From: JACVRW01 sp035947555
GTDB lineage: Bacteria > Actinomycetota > Thermoleophilia > Solirubrobacterales > Thermoleophilaceae
Assembly: GCA_035947555.1 (NCBI GenBank)
Contig: DASZJZ010000158.1
Span: 1-6,428 of the forward strand
DNA: 6,428 bases
Direction: 5' to 3'
Shown piece by piece: positions 5,964 through 6,428 of this stretch. The position numbers were made by a program, and so were the translations under genes. How positions within the stretch are numbered: position 1 is the stretch's first letter; each line of letters starts with the position of its first letter. Below the pieces are notes generated by a model, which was not told where the DNA came from, ran no database searches, and was given only the letters and a program-made list of their open reading frames with translations.

Positions 5964-6428
5964 TTGCGACGGCCGGGTGGGCCTCTTCCCGATGTCGCGA
6001 TCATCGGCGGCGGCATAGTCGGCTGCGCGGCCGCCGCGTTTCTCGCCGAGGCGGGCGCGCGCGTCGAGCTGTTCGAGCGGGGCGAGCTCGCGGGGGCGGC
6101 CTCCGGGCGCAACTCGGGCTCGATCCAGCATCCGTTCGACCCCGTGCTCGCCGAGCTCCACGCCGAGACGCTCGGCCACTACCGCGAGCTCGACGGGTTC
6201 GACCTGCCGGAGCGCCCCGCCGGTGTGCTGATGCTCGCCCGCTCGCGCGCGCCTCTCGTGCCGGCGGTGGCCCAGATCGCCGCCGGCCAGCCGGAGCTCG
6301 AGCCCGCCCTGCTCGACCCGCGCGAGCTGCAGCGGCTCGAGCCCGGCCTCGGGCGCAAGCTATGGGGCTGCCGGCTCGAGACGGGCTACCCGGTCCAGCC
6401 GGCGGCGGCCACGCTCGGCTTCGCCGAG
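5964..6428 (+). CDS. FAD-dependent oxidoreductase, D-amino-acid oxidase/glycine oxidase superfamily (3' end outside window)
   Basis: The frame is open from 5964 to the window end, 155 codons, with no stop. It begins with the FAD-binding Rossmann fold: DVAIIGGGIVGCAAAAFLAE, with the G-x-G-x-x-G glycines at 15, 17 and 20 and the ribose-binding Glu38 in ELFER. The second family signature, GAASGRNSGSIQH (45-57), follows directly. The family oxidises amine C-N bonds of amino acids or related compounds; the substrate half is missing, so glycine, sarcosine, proline or other substrates stay open. The start is uncertain. The frame begins after a stop at 5880-5882 and contains no ATG or GTG before the FAD motif; TTG at 5964 is the only common start and leaves a nine-residue lead before Asp10, normal for the family. 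ATT at 5922 or CTG at 5928 would be unusual alternatives. With TTG the gap after the upstream stop is 37 bp, consistent with one operon. Confidence 0.82.
   Translation, partial: MRRPGGPLPDVAIIGGGIVGCAAAAFLAEAGARVELFERGELAGAASGRNSGSIQHPFDPVLAELHAETLGHYRELDGFDLPERPAGVLMLARSRAPLVPAVAQIAAGQPELEPALLDPRELQRLEPGLGRKLWGCRLETGYPVQPAAATLGFAE

Noticed and set aside
4376..6112. A 578-codon open frame on the minus strand over the spermidine-synthase-like gene
   Set aside because: Composition is dominated by Arg, His, Gln and Pro with no domain, which is typical of antisense frames in GC-rich DNA. The plus-strand frame has clear membrane helices and SAM-binding motifs.
4391..6428. A polyamine metabolism operon (spermidine synthase plus polyamine oxidase)
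   Set aside because: The synthase-like protein lacks the aminopropyltransferase catalytic segment and the oxidoreductase has the glycine/D-amino-acid oxidase signature, so the pairing is suggestive at most.

Overview
The window looks like ordinary chromosome from a very GC-rich actinobacterium, probably of the Thermoleophilia/Solirubrobacterales type. Support for this is the GC content (well over 70 percent by eye), GTG and TTG starts, weak or absent Shine-Dalgarno sequences, TANNNT boxes set a few bases before start codons, and the style of the encoded proteins. The lineage is an inference from general features, not from a marker gene. I see no rRNA, tRNA, CRISPR array, insertion sequence or phage gene.

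Layout from left to right: (1) a minus-strand gene for a 230-residue membrane-anchored protein of unknown function with four extracytoplasmic cysteines. (2) A 76-bp divergent control region holding two adjacent perfect inverted repeats. (3) A plus-strand pair, a LysR-type regulator followed 8 bp later by a 12-TM-type major facilitator exporter. (4) Minus-strand bioA (7,8-diaminopelargonic acid aminotransferase, biotin synthesis), converging on the exporter with only 6 bp between the stop codons and a shared palindrome across the junction. (5) An 83-bp divergent control region in which both flanking genes have a TANNNT box exactly 8 nt before their ATG. (6) A plus-strand membrane protein with a C-terminal spermidine-synthase-like domain. 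(7) The first 155 or so codons of an FAD-dependent oxidoreductase of the D-amino-acid oxidase/glycine oxidase superfamily, cut by the window end.

How they may work together: the LysR regulator probably controls itself, the exporter and perhaps the divergent membrane protein; this is the usual logic for such an arrangement. bioA stands alone, with no other biotin gene in view. The spermidine-synthase-like protein and the oxidoreductase are probably co-transcribed, and both could touch amine or amino-acid metabolism, but the aminopropyltransferase-type active site is not conserved, so polyamine synthesis is not supported. I found no convincing new multi-gene system. The points most worth a second look are the compact regulatory structures between genes, the BioK-like (possibly lysine-using) features of BioA, and the cysteine-containing insert in the spermidine-synthase-like protein.
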